Position numbers and translations under genes: made by a program
Source of the DNA: an uncultured Mediterranea sp.
GTDB taxonomy: Bacteria > Bacteroidota > Bacteroidia > Bacteroidales > Bacteroidaceae
Assembly: GCA_945641355.1 (NCBI GenBank)
Contig: CALZEQ010000015.1
Location: 1-60,214, forward strand
Direction of reading: 5' to 3'
DNA length: 60,214 nucleotides
Part shown: positions 42,701 to 51,599 of the stretch, one piece after another
Position numbering within the stretch: the first letter of the stretch is position 1
How the letters are laid out: each line of letters starts with the position of its first letter
Notes under the pieces: generated by a model
Seen by the model: only the letters and a program-made list of their open reading frames with translations
The model's database searches: none
Told to the model about the DNA's origin: nothing

Positions 42701-43663
42701 GCGGATATTGGAAGATGACAATCCCCGTTCATCATAGGTAGCCCTGATATTGTAAAAAGAAGCTGTACCACCATGGCGTGTATCCAACTCATCGAGTCGT
42801 AACACACTGATTCCTCCGATATCGGTACAAACCCACAGTTTCCCGTCACCGGGTTCTTCTATAGCATAGATATGGTCAGCTATCAGGCTGTTCGGATTAC
42901 GGTTCTGATGTTTGAAGTTGGTGAAGGTTCCCTTCGCTTCGTCCATCAATGCCAATCCATGGTCGGTAGCTATCCAAAGCCGTCCGAAACTATCTCTACA
43001 AAAGTCGTACACCTGATTGCCGGGCAAGCTCCAATCGTCCGCATCATCATGCAGAAATCGACGTATTTCTCCCTTTTTCAAGTCTACCCGGCTCATTCCA
43101 TCGAATACCGATCCGATATAAAGCACCCCGTTGTCATCGTATACAGAGATGAATGAACTGGGTATGCCTTCCAACTCTGAAGGAAGATACTCTTTGATGA
43201 TTTTCCCCTCTGGATTGTAATGGCACAATCCCGTACCTCTGGCACCCGCCCAAACACCTCCGTCCGCCGCACGACTCAAGTATTGTATGCCATGGCAAAC
43301 GGTTTCTTCTATCTCCATAAACCGATTGTCCGTACACGACACAAGCGAGACCTTCGTCTTGGTTGCCACCCATAGCCTGTCATTGACTTCATCATACAGC
43401 AAAGCATTCAGCCCGTTGTCCGACAGCAGAGAGTTGTAGGTATTGAAAGTCATGAAGCGAATGCCGTCATAGAGACTCAGGCCATTGTCCGTAGCAATCC
43501 ATATCCGGTCATGTTTGTCAATGGCAATATCTACCACAAAACTACAGGTCAGTCCCTCTTTAATACCATAGTGGATGAACTGGGATATCTCAGCAAATAG
43601 ACGGGGGACGAGAATCGACAGAAATAGGAGCAGTGTGATACGTTTCATGTTACAAGTATTCAT
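39707..43663 (-). CDS. Hybrid two-component system regulator (HTCS)
   Basis: The 1318-residue protein has a signal peptide, about 14 Reg_prop beta-propeller repeats (about 25-690; units such as DRIWIATDNGLSLYD), a Y_Y_Y domain (about 700-765), one transmembrane helix (about 775-795), HisKA with TDITHELRTPLTLIVGP, and HATPase with GTGIGLALVKELAELH. A receiver domain (ILVVEDNKD...DIIITDIMMPRMDG...ILTAKD) and a C-terminal AraC-type helix-turn-helix follow. HTCS proteins bind oligosaccharides in the periplasm and activate the neighbouring Sus operon. It is divergent from susC with 204 bp between. Translation may start at 43663 or at the MKR at 43648. Confidence 0.95.
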   Translation of the reverse strand: MNTCNMKRITLLLFLSILVPRLFAEISQFIHYGIKEGLTCSFVVDIAIDKHDRIWIATDNGLSLYDGIRFMTFNTYNSLLSDNGLNALLYDEVNDRLWVATKTKVSLVSCTDNRFMEIEETVCHGIQYLSRAADGGVWAGARGTGLCHYNPEGKIIKEYLPSELEGIPSSFISVYDDNGVLYIGSVFDGMSRVDLKKGEIRRFLHDDADDWSLPGNQVYDFCRDSFGRLWIATDHGLALMDEAKGTFTNFKHQNRNPNSLIADHIYAIEEPGDGKLWVCTDIGGISVLRLDELDTRHGGTASFYNIRATYDERGLSSSNIRKVARDRYGNYWIANYGSGISCIRHSGPLFRRMVQDGGTEYRSIRPQSVRGLFYDAETDELWTGVDNGVWVSDTSTGRFLRWYDLSPYLVRPNGKVYSICKHQNRIYLGIRDNGLLELNPTDNSIRRIDFGEQVDVNILWDDGEGQLWIGSQVGVYCYRMGMIERPALIAKQVNKASVFGFVKDAKERLWIACFGWGIILIDKEQKLITRIAESNGLCGDIVTSIIEDSDGNIWAATQRGVYIYPKGDYEHPQRISSNENLPDELIHCLIEDEQKNVWIGTDKGISCYRKDSKDLLNFSYDDGIPYGNIQHGSVAKDANGRIYMGTHNGTCVFSPADVLAVDSCSNICIREYHSTDNEHTFRFCVTDEAHRDLVEYAYRIHGLSDEWNQLGRSTSVTLRGLAPGHYTFEVKANLRNNVGHVGNVASVSFHIASPWWMSGWALACYTLLLCLAVLAYTRTYRRKVMRRSREEVVRRNNLDKMKLNEERLKFFTDITHELRTPLTLIVGPLEDLKADKGLPAFISKKISMIHTSAIQLLDLVNRILEFRKCENRQLTIQPVCLGELIEEVGLRFQELNRNEAVHVTVYVPQPDQQIAADRYVLQIILNNLISNALKYTPNGIIHVSLQWSETTATIKVRDTGYGIRKEDLPHIFECYYQSESKYQQPGTGIGLALVKELAELHQAEINVESREGEGTTFTIVLHRDKDYPEAIHQTSIPLNREREDVTEDVENGLNGSKNIILVVEDNKDIRQYIVNSLQDSYQTVEASDGLEGLEQAQKLLPDIIITDIMMPRMDGITLCKKVRNNMLTSHIPIVILTAKDTIDNQAEGYETGADVYLTKPFSARLLKGCVQRQLEQRKRLARHIAQCLPSPGKEDISSSDSNSYSYLNELDMQFINKLNELIQSNLSFKDFGIELLCNELNFSHSTLYRKTKALTGFSINEYIRKQRLIHAKELFSQSGYNVSEVAFACGFNDVGYFISCFKKEYNITPSAFLHSLQK

Positions 43664-43680
43664 TCATTGATTAACGTGTG

Positions 43681-43688
43681 CAAAGATA
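43681..43688 (-). promoter_or_regulatory. -7 box of the HTCS gene
   Basis: On the minus strand this is TATCTTTG, 18-33 bp before the two possible start codons. Confidence 0.55.
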
Positions 43689-43731
43689 GAGAAACAACTG
43701 CAATCACAGACCATTTGTTGCGATTTTCCAT

Positions 43732-43780
43732 CCGATAAATCGGTCAATCTATAGGAAATATCAATCATTGCCGATTTATC
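43732..43780. promoter_or_regulatory. Inverted GATAAATCGG pair, candidate HTCS operator
   Basis: GATAAATCGG (43734-43743) recurs inverted as CCGATTTATC (43771-43780). The left copy is also part of a short palindrome, CCGATAAATCGG. The pair lies 46-94 bp upstream of the susC -7 box, where an activator would bind. Confidence 0.55.
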
Positions 43781-43825
43781 CCATCCTGTGAACGGGATTT
43801 CCAATAGGTTAAAATAGAAAAGAGA

Positions 43826-43833
43826 TACTTTTG
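43826..43833 (+). promoter_or_regulatory. -7 box of the susC-susD-GH31 operon
   Basis: TACTTTTG with a weak -33 region, as expected for an activator-dependent Sus promoter. The start codon is 35 bp downstream. Confidence 0.65.
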
Positions 43834-43867
43834 CAGCCGTAATTCATTAACGTTAACACAATCAACC

Positions 43868-46800
43868 ATGAAAATCAGAAGATTGAAAATTGACCGATTT
43901 ATATCGGTATTGACTGTTACCGGAGGGCTTGCCTGTTTCATGCCCCAACTGGCAACAGCGGCTTCATCAGAGTCTGGAATCGAGCAGTTGCAGAACAAAG
44001 TGGTTTCAGACGGAGTAGTAAAGGATGCCCATGGAGAACCCGTCATTGGCGCAACCGTCATAGAAAACGGTACCACGAATGGGACGGTTACAGATCAGGA
44101 TGGCAGATTCACGCTGCGTGTCTCCCCAAAAGCCCAACTGACCATCAGCTTTGTCGGGTTTGAATCGCAGGTAATCAGCGCAGGAAGCAATCTGACAATT
44201 GTGCTTGTAGAAAACAGCAAGTTGCTCGACGATGTGGTTGTCATCGGGTATGGACAGATGAAAAAGAGCGACCTGACATCCTCTATTACCAGCATCAATG
44301 GGAAAGTCATCACGCAAAGTGCATCTTCCAGCATTAAAGATGCCTTGCAGGGCCGTATTCCAGGTATGGATATCCAAGCCGACCGATATGAAGGAGAAAA
44401 CCGCAGCATGTATATCCGAGGCACCCGCTCACTGAAGGCATCCAATACACCGCTGGTGATAGTCGATGGCGTACCCGGCTCCATGAATAATATCAATCCG
44501 CAGGACATCGCTTCCATCGAAGTAATGAAAGATGCATCTTCCGCAGCCATATATGGTTCGCAGGGTGCCAACGGTGTCATTATCGTATCTACCAAACATG
44601 GCCAATCAGGCAAGACAAAAATCAGTGTAGACAGCTACTATGGGATTCAGAAGCCGGGCTTTATCAATTTGATAGATGGAGACAGGTTCGTACAGATGAA
44701 ACGCGATGCCTATCTGATGGGACAGAACCTTTGGACTCCGGGCAATAAAGGAACGGTAGATGACAGCATTCTGTTTACAGATGATGAAATGGCGATTATC
44801 AATTCGGGGAATTATGTAGACTGGTTCGACTTGATTTATCGCAACGGCTCCACCTCCAGTCATACGATAAATATCAGTGGCGGTAACGACAGAACGCAGT
44901 TCAAGTTGCTGTTCGGTTATACGAAAAGCAAGGGATATGTCAAGACAAACGAGACCGATTCCTACCAGTTGAGTACCAATATAGACCATTCCATCAACAA
45001 GTATGTGAAGGTAGGGGCATCCCTCCGCTATCGTTACCGCAACAATTCCGGTTTTGCCACATACGGGCAAGGGGTCATGTACGGTACTCCGGTCACACGA
45101 CCTTACGACGATGAAGGCAATGTGATAGCCATTCCCAATACGAATGAAGGTGCCTATAGTGTGCTTCTGAACTATCAGGACGGTCAATATTACAACGACC
45201 AGATCAATCAGGAATTCAACGTATTGGGTTATCTGCATGTCCAATTCACAGACCGGTTCTCTTTGCATTCCAATGTCGGATATACCAATAGCAGTATGCG
45301 TTCGGGATACTTCTATGGTGCAGACTCGTACACTTCACACGGCAAGAACAAATCCGGACGATCTGCTTACGGCAGCTATCAGTTGACCAATAACAACACA
45401 TTGTCCTACAGTCAGTCGTTGGGCAGTCACAAACTGATTGTTGACCTGGTTCAAGAGACTCAGCGTTACGAGTACGACAATTTGTCCGCCAGTGGAGAGA
45501 ACGCTGACGTGGAAAAGGTAGCCTACTACAATCTGGGTATCAATACCGAGAACCAAAAGATAGGAAGCGGCTATTCAGGATGGTCGCTAGCCTCCTTCAT
45601 GGGACGTGTTCGGTATGACTATGCCGGGAAGTATCTGTTCAATGCCTCTGTACGCGCCGATGGTTCCTCACGTCTGGCTGACGGACACAAATGGGGATCG
45701 TTTCTTTCTGCCGGAGTAGCTTGGCGTCTTTCATCCGAAGAATTCATGAAGGATGTAAACTGGATTTCCAACCTCAAGCTGCGCCTTTCATACGGAGAAG
45801 TGGGCAATCAGGCCATCTCTCCCTATCAGACCCTCTCTTCCTTGGATTCCTATCCTGTATTGTTCGGATCCAACGGACTATACGCTTATCGTCCCTCGTC
45901 AATCACCAACAAAGAGCTTGGATGGGAAAAAACCAGAACCTTCAATCTGGGTATTGATTTCGGATTCTTCAACGACAGATTATCCGGTAGCATTGATGCA
46001 TACATCGCAAAGACCAGCGATCTGTTGATGCAACGTGCCATTCCCATCACCATCGGATATTCAAGCATTGCCGACAATATCGGATCGACAGAGAACAGAG
46101 GTATTGAATTGTCCCTGAATGGAACCATCGTCGACAACAGGAATTGGAACGTCTCGGCTTTTGGCAACATCTCATACAACAAAAACAAAATCACGAAGCT
46201 GTCTACCGATGAAGACGATATCACAAACGGTTGGTTTATCGGTCGGCCCATCTCCCAGATTTACAATTACAAGATGATTGGTATCTGGCAGATTGGTGAA
46301 GAAGAGGAGGCCAAGAAATATAACTGCATTCCCGGCGACGTGAAGATTGAAGACGTTGCAGATACTACCGAAGGAATCACGGCTGACGACAAGCAGTTCA
46401 TTGGCCAGCGTGATCCCAAAGTCATCGCCGCATTCGGTATCAATGTACAATATAAAGGTTTCGACTTCTCAGCTACAGCCAGCGGACGTTTCGGGCATCT
46501 GATCAGTCATGACGGATATGGATACAATCTGATTATGGGAGGTAACAGATGGTGTGCCGATGTGGATTACTGGACCCCTGACAATCCGACAAACCGCTGG
46601 CCACGTGCATCCAGCGATATAGCCAACCGTAGTCTTTGCGCCTACTTTAAGGGTGACTACCTTAAGCTGCAAGACATCACAATCGGGTATGACTTTGCTT
46701 CGATTCTCAACAAATCGTTGCGGTTGAATCTGAGCAAAGCACGTACCTATTTCCAATGCCGTAATATAGGCTACCTCTATAAGGCGGCAGGATATGGTAT

Positions 46801-46873
46801 CACTCCGGAGTCTACTTCGCTTGAGTTGACCGTTCCTCAAACATTTACATTTGGTGTCAATCTTAATTTCTAA
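43868..46873 (+). CDS. SusC/RagA-type TonB-dependent transporter
   Basis: The 1001-residue outer-membrane protein has a signal peptide (about 1-32), a CarboxypepD_reg-like domain (about 48-115: VVKDAHGEPVIGATVIENGT), a TonB box-like LDDVVVIGYGQ and a plug domain (ITQSASSSIKDALQGRIPGM, DVEKVAYY-type loops). The beta-barrel ends in FGVNLNF with the terminal aromatic. It imports oligosaccharides with its SusD lid, powered by TonB. First gene of the operon with susD and GH31. The substrate is not readable. Confidence 0.95.
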   Translation: MKIRRLKIDRFISVLTVTGGLACFMPQLATAASSESGIEQLQNKVVSDGVVKDAHGEPVIGATVIENGTTNGTVTDQDGRFTLRVSPKAQLTISFVGFESQVISAGSNLTIVLVENSKLLDDVVVIGYGQMKKSDLTSSITSINGKVITQSASSSIKDALQGRIPGMDIQADRYEGENRSMYIRGTRSLKASNTPLVIVDGVPGSMNNINPQDIASIEVMKDASSAAIYGSQGANGVIIVSTKHGQSGKTKISVDSYYGIQKPGFINLIDGDRFVQMKRDAYLMGQNLWTPGNKGTVDDSILFTDDEMAIINSGNYVDWFDLIYRNGSTSSHTINISGGNDRTQFKLLFGYTKSKGYVKTNETDSYQLSTNIDHSINKYVKVGASLRYRYRNNSGFATYGQGVMYGTPVTRPYDDEGNVIAIPNTNEGAYSVLLNYQDGQYYNDQINQEFNVLGYLHVQFTDRFSLHSNVGYTNSSMRSGYFYGADSYTSHGKNKSGRSAYGSYQLTNNNTLSYSQSLGSHKLIVDLVQETQRYEYDNLSASGENADVEKVAYYNLGINTENQKIGSGYSGWSLASFMGRVRYDYAGKYLFNASVRADGSSRLADGHKWGSFLSAGVAWRLSSEEFMKDVNWISNLKLRLSYGEVGNQAISPYQTLSSLDSYPVLFGSNGLYAYRPSSITNKELGWEKTRTFNLGIDFGFFNDRLSGSIDAYIAKTSDLLMQRAIPITIGYSSIADNIGSTENRGIELSLNGTIVDNRNWNVSAFGNISYNKNKITKLSTDEDDITNGWFIGRPISQIYNYKMIGIWQIGEEEEAKKYNCIPGDVKIEDVADTTEGITADDKQFIGQRDPKVIAAFGINVQYKGFDFSATASGRFGHLISHDGYGYNLIMGGNRWCADVDYWTPDNPTNRWPRASSDIANRSLCAYFKGDYLKLQDITIGYDFASILNKSLRLNLSKARTYFQCRNIGYLYKAAGYGITPESTSLELTVPQTFTFGVNLNF

Positions 46874-46893
46874 TTACAAAATTGATAATCATC

Positions 46894-48651
46894 ATGAAGC
46901 TATTTAATACATTATTCATCAGTGTTGTTTGTTTCTTCCTGTTTGGATGTGAGCATTTTCTGGAGGAAGATTCAAAGGGAGGTGTGGATGTGACCTATAC
47001 GTCCACTGCAGCTGGAGCGGAAAAAGAAGTACTTTCGCTGTATCAGATCAATTGTTGTTTGCTTGAACCCATGTACATGTATGGCGAACTGGGCAGTGAT
47101 TGCATAGGTTATGGCGGCAACGTCGGAACCCGTCTGTATTGGAAAGCTGCTGTTCGCTATGAAGACCAATATCTGGTCAATGACAGTGAATGCGGCCAAC
47201 TCTGGAACTGGCTGTGTCGTGCTTTGAGCACTTCAAATATCGCTATTGAATCAATCGAGACAACCGCCTTCTCCGATGGAAATAGCCAGCAAGTCCTTCT
47301 GGCCGAAGCCAGAGCACTACGGGCCTACTACATGCTTTATCTGACCGAGACATTCGGACCGGCTGCCTATTACGCAGACAAGGCTGTTTCATCTATCGCA
47401 CAAATCAGCGGATCACAACCCGGAATATCGACTTTCTTCAAATGTATATTGTCTGATCTGGAGTTTGCCATTCCTCTATTGCCTCTTCCTGCAACTCAAC
47501 GTGCCAAGCAGTTCGGCAGGATGGATCAAGGTATTGCAAAATCCATCGAGGCACGTGCCTATATGGCACTGGCATCGAAGGCCGACAGCATCATCAGCAA
47601 TGCCGGTGCACAGTCCGCTCAAGCCTGCTATGAAAAGGCCGCCACCCTCTGCACATCAGTCATGAACGACTACGGATACCGGTTGGAAAAGGAGTATGCA
47701 AACATCTTCTCTCCCGACAATCAATATAGCAACGAAATCATCTGGTCTGTGCAATACGAGAATAGTATCTATAACACTCAAGGAGACCTGATAGGTGGAA
47801 ACCACATGCATCGCTACTGGACACCTCAATCCAACAAGACGGCATACAAAAGCTCCATACCCGGTCTGCCATCGCACTCCATTTTCTATGGTCGCGAATA
47901 TCGTGCCTGCTTGCCTTCCTACTATTATATCACTTCATTCAGCAAATACGACAAGCGCAGGGATGCCACTTTCTTTTCAGCCTATTGCAGATTTCCTAAC
48001 GGAGACGGTTCTAAAGCTCCTGATTTAAGCGATACATTATTGGTACGTGCTCTTGATGTTCTGACTCCCGAGCAGAAGGCTTTCTATACGGACAGAGGCA
48101 TATTCTGCGATGACCTCACCGATTTGTACGATGTCCATACAGGAGCTTTGCTAAACGACAATGTCCGCAGTTTCTCAAATACCATGAAGAAGTGGCACGA
48201 CCCCAGTCGTAGTGCAATGAAACAGGAATATGCTTATCGCGATGCCATTACCATCCGCTTAGGGGAAATCTTTATCACGGCTGCCGAAGCCTATGTACAG
48301 TTGGGCAACAAAGAGAAAGCAGCCTCCATCATCAACCAACTGCGTGAACGGTGTCTCATGAACGGACACGAGACAGAACTGATGGTAACGGCTGCAGATA
48401 TGGACATGGATTTCATCCGTACGGAATCTGCACGCGAATGCGGATGCGAACTTTGGCACAAATATATGGTAAAACGAACCATGCAACCCAGTGAGTGGGC
48501 TTCGTGGATAGCACGCCACAATCCGGATTGTTGTGAGATTGCCGATGGCGGTGTAAAGGCTTACCACTACTATCGTCCTGTACCTCAATCTGTACTCGAC
48601 AGCTATGCCACTTTACAAATTGAGTTCAAGCAAAACGAGGGATATAACTAA
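46894..48651 (+). CDS. SusD/RagB-type surface glycan-binding lipoprotein
   Basis: The 585-residue protein has a lipoprotein signal (FISVVCFFLFGC), TPR-like helices (QVLLAEARALRAYYMLYLTETFGPAAYY) and the RagB/SusD C-terminal region (AITIRLGEIFITAAEAYVQLGNKEKAASIINQLRERCL, ESARECGCELWHKYMVKR). It binds glycans at the cell surface and closes over SusC. It begins 21 bp after susC; the frame opens at a TTG at 46882 but the ATG at 46894 fits the signal. The next gene follows by 9 bp. Confidence 0.95.
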   Translation: MKLFNTLFISVVCFFLFGCEHFLEEDSKGGVDVTYTSTAAGAEKEVLSLYQINCCLLEPMYMYGELGSDCIGYGGNVGTRLYWKAAVRYEDQYLVNDSECGQLWNWLCRALSTSNIAIESIETTAFSDGNSQQVLLAEARALRAYYMLYLTETFGPAAYYADKAVSSIAQISGSQPGISTFFKCILSDLEFAIPLLPLPATQRAKQFGRMDQGIAKSIEARAYMALASKADSIISNAGAQSAQACYEKAATLCTSVMNDYGYRLEKEYANIFSPDNQYSNEIIWSVQYENSIYNTQGDLIGGNHMHRYWTPQSNKTAYKSSIPGLPSHSIFYGREYRACLPSYYYITSFSKYDKRRDATFFSAYCRFPNGDGSKAPDLSDTLLVRALDVLTPEQKAFYTDRGIFCDDLTDLYDVHTGALLNDNVRSFSNTMKKWHDPSRSAMKQEYAYRDAITIRLGEIFITAAEAYVQLGNKEKAASIINQLRERCLMNGHETELMVTAADMDMDFIRTESARECGCELWHKYMVKRTMQPSEWASWIARHNPDCCEIADGGVKAYHYYRPVPQSVLDSYATLQIEFKQNEGYN

Positions 48652-48660
48652 AAAGAACTT

Positions 48661-50220
48661 ATGAGAAAAATATTGTTACTTATACTCCTGTGCGGACTTT
48701 ATAGGGGGAATTGCCTCGCCCAAAATCCGCCCATTACACCTGCTTGGGCATTTGGCCACATTGTATGGGAAGACAGCATCAACACACGCGAATCAGCAGA
48801 AAGACTGGTTTTGGCCTATCAGCAACACGACATTCCTGTGGATGCCATTATAATAGATAGTCCATGGACCACCTCTTACAATGACTTCATCTGGGATGAA
48901 ACACGCTATCCGCAACCTCTGCGTATGATAGACGGGTTTGCCAACCAAGGCATACGCACCATCCTGTGGACCACCGGCAACGTCAATCTGAAGGATAGGA
49001 AAGGCGACACCTCCATCGGGACCCATGCCCATCTACAGGAAATCATTGGAAAAGGATTTGCCGTCAACGACGGACAGATTTATCATTGGTGGAAAGGAGA
49101 TGGCGTACACCTTGACTTTACAAACCAGGAAGCCGTCCGATGGTGGTTCAAGCAGCTGGACAAGGCTTATACCAAAGGGGTATACGGCTGGAAGGTTGAC
49201 CAAGGTGAGTTTTGGCTGGATAGCATTGTCAAGACGTCAAAGGGCATCATGTCGCAAGTTGACTTCCGTCCCTATTACTACAACGCGATGTATGATTATA
49301 CCCGCATGAAAAGCGACGAAGGCATCATCATGGCCCGCCCGTTTTCACACCAAGGTGGTTTTGCCGCCAGCGTCGCCAAACTGAATATGGGTTGGTGCGG
49401 GGACTATTCCGGCAATTGGAAAGGTATTCAGAACCAATTGACTGACATTTACCGTTCGGCTCAGGCCGGTTATGGTGCCATCGCCATGGAGGTAGGCGGA
49501 TTCTATCAGGGTAGGTCCGACAAAGAACAGTTTACCCGATATTTTCAGGCCGGCTGTATGACGGCCTGCATCATCAACGGAGGCGAAAACGGAGCATTCA
49601 CCAACCATCTGCCATGGTGGTTCGGCGATTCCGTAAGCGATGGCTACCGTTTCTGTGTCACCCTGCATCGTCAACTGGCTCCCTACAAGTTTTCTACGGT
49701 AGTCGATGCTCATTTGCACGGAGGCTCACTGCTACGCGAGCCATCGTCCGTCGAGTGGAGCCATCGTGTAGGCAATGACATCTTTACAAAAGTCATCACC
49801 CAGCCAGGCGGCGAAGCGACGTTCCATCTGCCTACAAGCGGACAATGGGTTGACTTTTGGAATCAGACCGTGCATCAAGCAGGTGAGGCGATACACCAGA
49901 CGTATCCTCTCCACCGTTTTCCGCTCTTTATCCGCAAGGGGTCTATTATTCCCCTGTCCATTGACAACGATATCACCGGTATAGGCGACGAAACATGTGC
50001 CGGCAAGCGTGTGTTCCTGATTACGCCGGACGGCCGCACATCACAGACTCTCTACCTTCCTGAAGGGGCAGGAACAGCCTATTTCAAGTGTACAGTTGCC
50101 TACGATGAAGAGAAGCGCACCGTTTCTATACAATCAGAGAAAGAGGTGGATGCCTGTGTCATTGTTCAGCATGTAGGATGTGTTGCCGGCAAGGGAAGTG
50201 AACTGATTCTCACATTATAA
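48661..50220 (+). CDS. GH31-family alpha-glycosidase, short form
   Basis: The 519-residue secreted protein (signal MRKILLLILLCGLYRGNCLA) starts almost directly with the GH31 (beta/alpha)8 barrel: ITPAWAFGHIVWEDSINTRE, the nucleophile region YGWKVDQGEF and the acid/base region MGWCGDYSGNW. A C-terminal beta domain follows (PLFIRKGSIIPL, LYLPEGAGTAYF). The N-terminal galactose-mutarotase-like domain of typical GH31 enzymes (about 250 residues) is absent. GH31 includes alpha-glucosidases, alpha-xylosidases and sulfoquinovosidases; specificity cannot be told. Third gene of the Sus operon. Confidence 0.85.
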   Translation: MRKILLLILLCGLYRGNCLAQNPPITPAWAFGHIVWEDSINTRESAERLVLAYQQHDIPVDAIIIDSPWTTSYNDFIWDETRYPQPLRMIDGFANQGIRTILWTTGNVNLKDRKGDTSIGTHAHLQEIIGKGFAVNDGQIYHWWKGDGVHLDFTNQEAVRWWFKQLDKAYTKGVYGWKVDQGEFWLDSIVKTSKGIMSQVDFRPYYYNAMYDYTRMKSDEGIIMARPFSHQGGFAASVAKLNMGWCGDYSGNWKGIQNQLTDIYRSAQAGYGAIAMEVGGFYQGRSDKEQFTRYFQAGCMTACIINGGENGAFTNHLPWWFGDSVSDGYRFCVTLHRQLAPYKFSTVVDAHLHGGSLLREPSSVEWSHRVGNDIFTKVITQPGGEATFHLPTSGQWVDFWNQTVHQAGEAIHQTYPLHRFPLFIRKGSIIPLSIDNDITGIGDETCAGKRVFLITPDGRTSQTLYLPEGAGTAYFKCTVAYDEEKRTVSIQSEKEVDACVIVQHVGCVAGKGSELILTL

Positions 50221-50291
50221 TTATAGTTGTTCAATAGGTAATATCATTATGATGCATCAGGACAAAGATGCATTCCCGTAAAATGGATAAG

Positions 50292-50334
50292 AATCCCCGA
50301 AATCTGCATCCAAGCAGTTTCGGGGATTTGTTTG
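50292..50334 (+). terminator. Terminator of the Sus operon
   Basis: AATCCCCGAAA (50292-50302) pairs perfectly with TTTCGGGGATT (50318-50328); the inner CTGC/GCAG lengthens it to about 15 bp. TGTTTGTTGC follows. It lies 72 bp past the GH31 stop. Confidence 0.8.
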
Positions 50335-50379
50335 TTGCTTTGCATCGTGAACCCAATCAGGTTAGAATCAATAGCTTAA

Positions 50380-50450
50380 AGAGAGAGGTATTTCGTGCGT
50401 TGTCTTTTTATTCGGTACAAGTCCACTTAGGGAAGAGCATACCGACATAA
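50380..50450 (+). pseudogene. Fragment related to an AraC-type regulator
   Basis: One frame reads KREVFRALSFYSVQVHLGKS, typical of the linker between cupin and helix-turn-helix in a Bacteroidota AraC family. The DNA at 50383-50420 nearly repeats 54464-54500 inside the AraC remnant at 54143. No start or helix-turn-helix is present. Confidence 0.4.
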
Positions 50451-50471
50451 TCTATAATTGAGGTCATTATT

Positions 50472-50518
50472 CCCGAAATTCGGGTACCATTACTTGCATG
50501 GTTTTGCTGTAATTTTGC
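50472..50518 (+). promoter_or_regulatory. Palindromic operator and promoter of the hydrolase gene
   Basis: CCCGAAATTCGGG (50472-50484) is a perfect 13-bp palindrome. Downstream lies GTTTTGCTGTAATTTTGC (50501-50518), which includes the -7 box TAATTTTG (50510-50517). Almost the same 18 bp precede the flavodoxin gene at 52756-52773. The start codon is only 8 bp past the box, so the leader is very short. Confidence 0.6.
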
Positions 50519-50525
50519 TGCCGAT

Positions 50526-51599
50526 ATGAAAAAGTATATTTTACCCCTAATTATGTTGGCTATGACAGCAATGACAACAAAAGCACAAGATGTGCAGAAC
50601 AAGGCAACGCAGTCGAACACGTTGCAGTTAGAAAATCAATGGGACAAGACATTCCCCAAGAGTGACAAGGTAAGGCATGAGAAGGTGACATTCCGAAACC
50701 GTTTCGGCATCACGCTTGCAGCCGACCTATACATACCCAAAGAGGCTAAGAGCAAGCTGGCGGCCATTGCCGTCAGCGGACCCTTCGGCGCCGTAAAGGA
50801 ACAGGCAAGCGGGCTCTATGCGCAACGTCTTGCGGAGGAGGGTTTCCTTACCATTGCCTTCGACCCTTCGTTCACGGGGGAAAGTGGTGGCGAGCCTCGC
50901 TATTCCTCATCAATGGACATCAACACCGAGGACTTCTGTGCTGCGGTGGATTATCTCTCGTGCCGCGACGACGTGGATGCCGGGCGCATCGGCATACTGG
51001 GAATATGCGGATGGGGAGGCATTGCACTGAACGCTGCGGCTCTCGACCCACGAGTAAAGGCTACGGTGAGCGTCACCTTATATAATATGACGCGCGTGAC
51101 GCAACAGGGATATTTCGACTCTATGGACGAGGAAGCCCGATTCAAGTTGAAACAGCAGTTGGCTGAGCAGCGCACTGAGGAATATCGCAAGGGAGAGATA
51201 CTTCCACAAGGCGGACTGCCTGCCGAGGCTCCATCTGACGCATCAGACTTCTTCAAGCAATACATTGCCTACTACAAGTCGGAAGCACGTGGTTATCATC
51301 CCCGCTCACTCAACTCGAACATGGGATGGAACATCACCTCGCCTCTCATGCTCCTCAACCAGAACCTGTGGATTGCAGCCGACGAGATACGCACTCCCGT
51401 ACTTATCGTCCACGGCGAGAAGGCTCACAGCCGATACTTCGGCGAGGAGGCTTATCAGAAAATCACAAGCGGCAAATACGCCGACAACAAGCGTCTGCTG
51501 ATTGTACCCAATGCCACCCACTGCGACCTTTACGATGGCGGCGAGGGTAACTTCATCCCGTGGAATGAGATTATAGGTTTTTATCGGTCGAATATATGA
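50526..51599 (+). CDS. Secreted alpha/beta hydrolase with a Cys nucleophile elbow
   Basis: The 357-residue protein has a signal peptide (KYILPLIMLAMTAMTTKAQ) and an alpha/beta hydrolase fold. The nucleophile elbow reads GICGWGG with Cys161 where most have Ser, as in dienelactone hydrolases. The acid region is RTPVLIVHGEKAHSR and the late His is in NATHCDLY. Such proteins accompany CMD-cupin and flavodoxin genes in Bacteroidota redox clusters. It overlaps the next gene by 4 bp (ATGA), so the two are translationally coupled. Confidence 0.85.
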   Translation: MKKYILPLIMLAMTAMTTKAQDVQNKATQSNTLQLENQWDKTFPKSDKVRHEKVTFRNRFGITLAADLYIPKEAKSKLAAIAVSGPFGAVKEQASGLYAQRLAEEGFLTIAFDPSFTGESGGEPRYSSSMDINTEDFCAAVDYLSCRDDVDAGRIGILGICGWGGIALNAAALDPRVKATVSVTLYNMTRVTQQGYFDSMDEEARFKLKQQLAEQRTEEYRKGEILPQGGLPAEAPSDASDFFKQYIAYYKSEARGYHPRSLNSNMGWNITSPLMLLNQNLWIAADEIRTPVLIVHGEKAHSRYFGEEAYQKITSGKYADNKRLLIVPNATHCDLYDGGEGNFIPWNEIIGFYRSNI

